This document shows, piece after piece, positions 5,434 through 6,160 of a stretch of DNA of 6,160 bases. The stretch spans positions 1 through 6,160 of the forward strand of contig JAJQAW010000270.1 in the NCBI GenBank assembly GCA_021203585.1, in the 5' to 3' direction. This stretch comes from Rikenellaceae bacterium (GTDB lineage: Bacteria > Bacteroidota > Bacteroidia > Bacteroidales > Rikenellaceae). A program made the position numbers and the translations under genes. The notes beneath the pieces were generated by a model. It did no database searches, was not told the DNA's origin, and saw nothing but the letters and a program-made list of their open reading frames with translations. Numbering within the stretch: the first letter of the stretch is position 1; every line of letters starts with the position of its first letter.

Positions 5434-6160
5434 TCAACCCTTTTTCAATTGAACGGGAAAATCGGCATCGGATTGCCACAAATGTTCGGTTTGCAGCCAT
5501 AAAAGGCGAGCACGGGATTCCGGAGTGGGTCTATCGCTATCGATATCGGCCAGATAAGCCTCCGTGAGCGGGTGTTCCTCCGCAATAAATTCGGCATAAA
5601 CGGCCGGGAAACGAGTTTTGCAGGCTGAAATAAGAGTCGGATCAAGCTTCCGGTCAAAGCGATGCTGCGCCCACAAGGCCGCGATCATTTTTTCCGGCTG
5701 TTTTTTATCCAAATCGGGTAAAAGCGCATCGAAAGATTCTCTTTCTCCCAGCGCCACATAACAAAAAGCCAGCGTGGTCGAAACGCCGAGATGATCTTCT
5801 TCATCCAGATCGAGCACGGTTTCGAGCATAGCGGCAGCCAGTTCGTATTCCGAAATCAAAAAATGGTCGATGGCAGAAGCTTGCAGCAACAGCAGCGGAT
5901 ACCGATGCTCCGGCCGATCGAAATCCAAGGTAATCGAATCCGCATCCTGTTCATCTTCCGGAAACAATTCCATCAGTTTTTGACACGCCTGAAAACGGAT
6001 TTCACACGCCTTCTGAAATTCACGTGCCTGACTATAGGCTTCGGCCAGCATCCAAGCCGCCTGGAAATGCCACGGGTATTTACGCAATAGTTCCCGGAGC
6101 CGGGATTCTGCATCCGCCGGATCCGCCTCGCATGGTAAGATTTTTCGGATCAGAGCCGCA
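5434..6160 (-). CDS. TPR-like helical repeat protein, N-terminus missing
   Basis: The frame is open from the right edge to TGA at 5434-5436, 241 visible residues; the TTG at 6087 is not a believable start because the upstream codons continue the same helical protein (ESRLRELLRKYPWHF). I do not recognise a named family. Two helix-pair blocks look like tetratricopeptide units: roughly residues 30-66 (FQAAWMLAEAYSQAREFQKA) and 87-140 (YPLLLLQASAIDHFLISEYE followed by LAFCYVALGERESF). LDLDEEDHLGV in the second block resembles the LNPDDnqG-type TPR junction. The C-terminal 80 residues are acidic and helical. No signal peptide or membrane helix is visible in this part. Such proteins usually serve as protein-binding scaffolds. 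It is first in a tight minus-strand unit with the membrane protein (4-nt gap) and the ABC ATPase, suggesting a shared process, but the function is unknown. Confidence 0.75.
   Translation of the reverse strand, partial: AALIRKILPCEADPADAESRLRELLRKYPWHFQAAWMLAEAYSQAREFQKACEIRFQACQKLMELFPEDEQDADSITLDFDRPEHRYPLLLLQASAIDHFLISEYELAAAMLETVLDLDEEDHLGVSTTLAFCYVALGERESFDALLPDLDKKQPEKMIAALWAQHRFDRKLDPTLISACKTRFPAVYAEFIAEEHPLTEAYLADIDSDRPTPESRARLLWLQTEHLWQSDADFPVQLKKG

Overview
The window looks like a chromosomal segment of a member of the Bacteroidota, most likely the order Bacteroidales. The evidence is the protein style of ClpP and ClpX (ClpP with an N-terminal extension, a VGY loop in ClpX where proteobacteria have IGF), a Bacteroidales-type GH2 glycosidase, A-rich rather than strong Shine-Dalgarno leaders, and several TAnnTTTG boxes of the Bacteroidota sigma factor type. 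I cannot name a genus.

Layout from left to right. (1) On the + strand, positions 1-1733 hold the 3' three quarters or so of a glycoside hydrolase family 2 gene (beta-galactosidase-like), with both catalytic glutamates, cut by the left edge. (2) Positions 1734-2322 carry no convincing gene. They hold a perfect 20-bp stem terminator behind the GH2 gene, several other inverted repeats, two possible + strand promoter boxes, one 42-codon minus-strand ORF of doubtful status, and a second, bidirectional-looking terminator next to clpX. (3) On the - strand, positions 2323-4323 hold the clpP-clpX pair, transcribed right to left, encoding the protease and the AAA+ unfoldase of the ClpXP machine. A promoter box lies just upstream of clpP and a small hairpin sits between the genes. 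(4) On the - strand, positions 4460-6160 form a tight unit, in transcription order: a TPR-like protein cut by the right edge, a small three-helix membrane protein, and an ABC ATPase. Spacing is 4 nt and then an ATGA overlap.

The most notable observation is that the last two genes of that unit each carry a reading-frame lesion. The membrane gene needs a one-base frameshift near position 5300, and the ATPase has an in-frame TAG at codon 16. The ATPase also has a degenerate signature motif (LSAGA). The coupled ABC module therefore looks inactivated or decaying in this strain, while the TPR gene upstream is still open. Clear sequence homology outside these frames shows that both were once full-length genes. 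I see no CRISPR array, tRNA, rRNA, insertion sequence or phage gene, and no convincing new system beyond this uncharacterised TPR/membrane/ABC unit.
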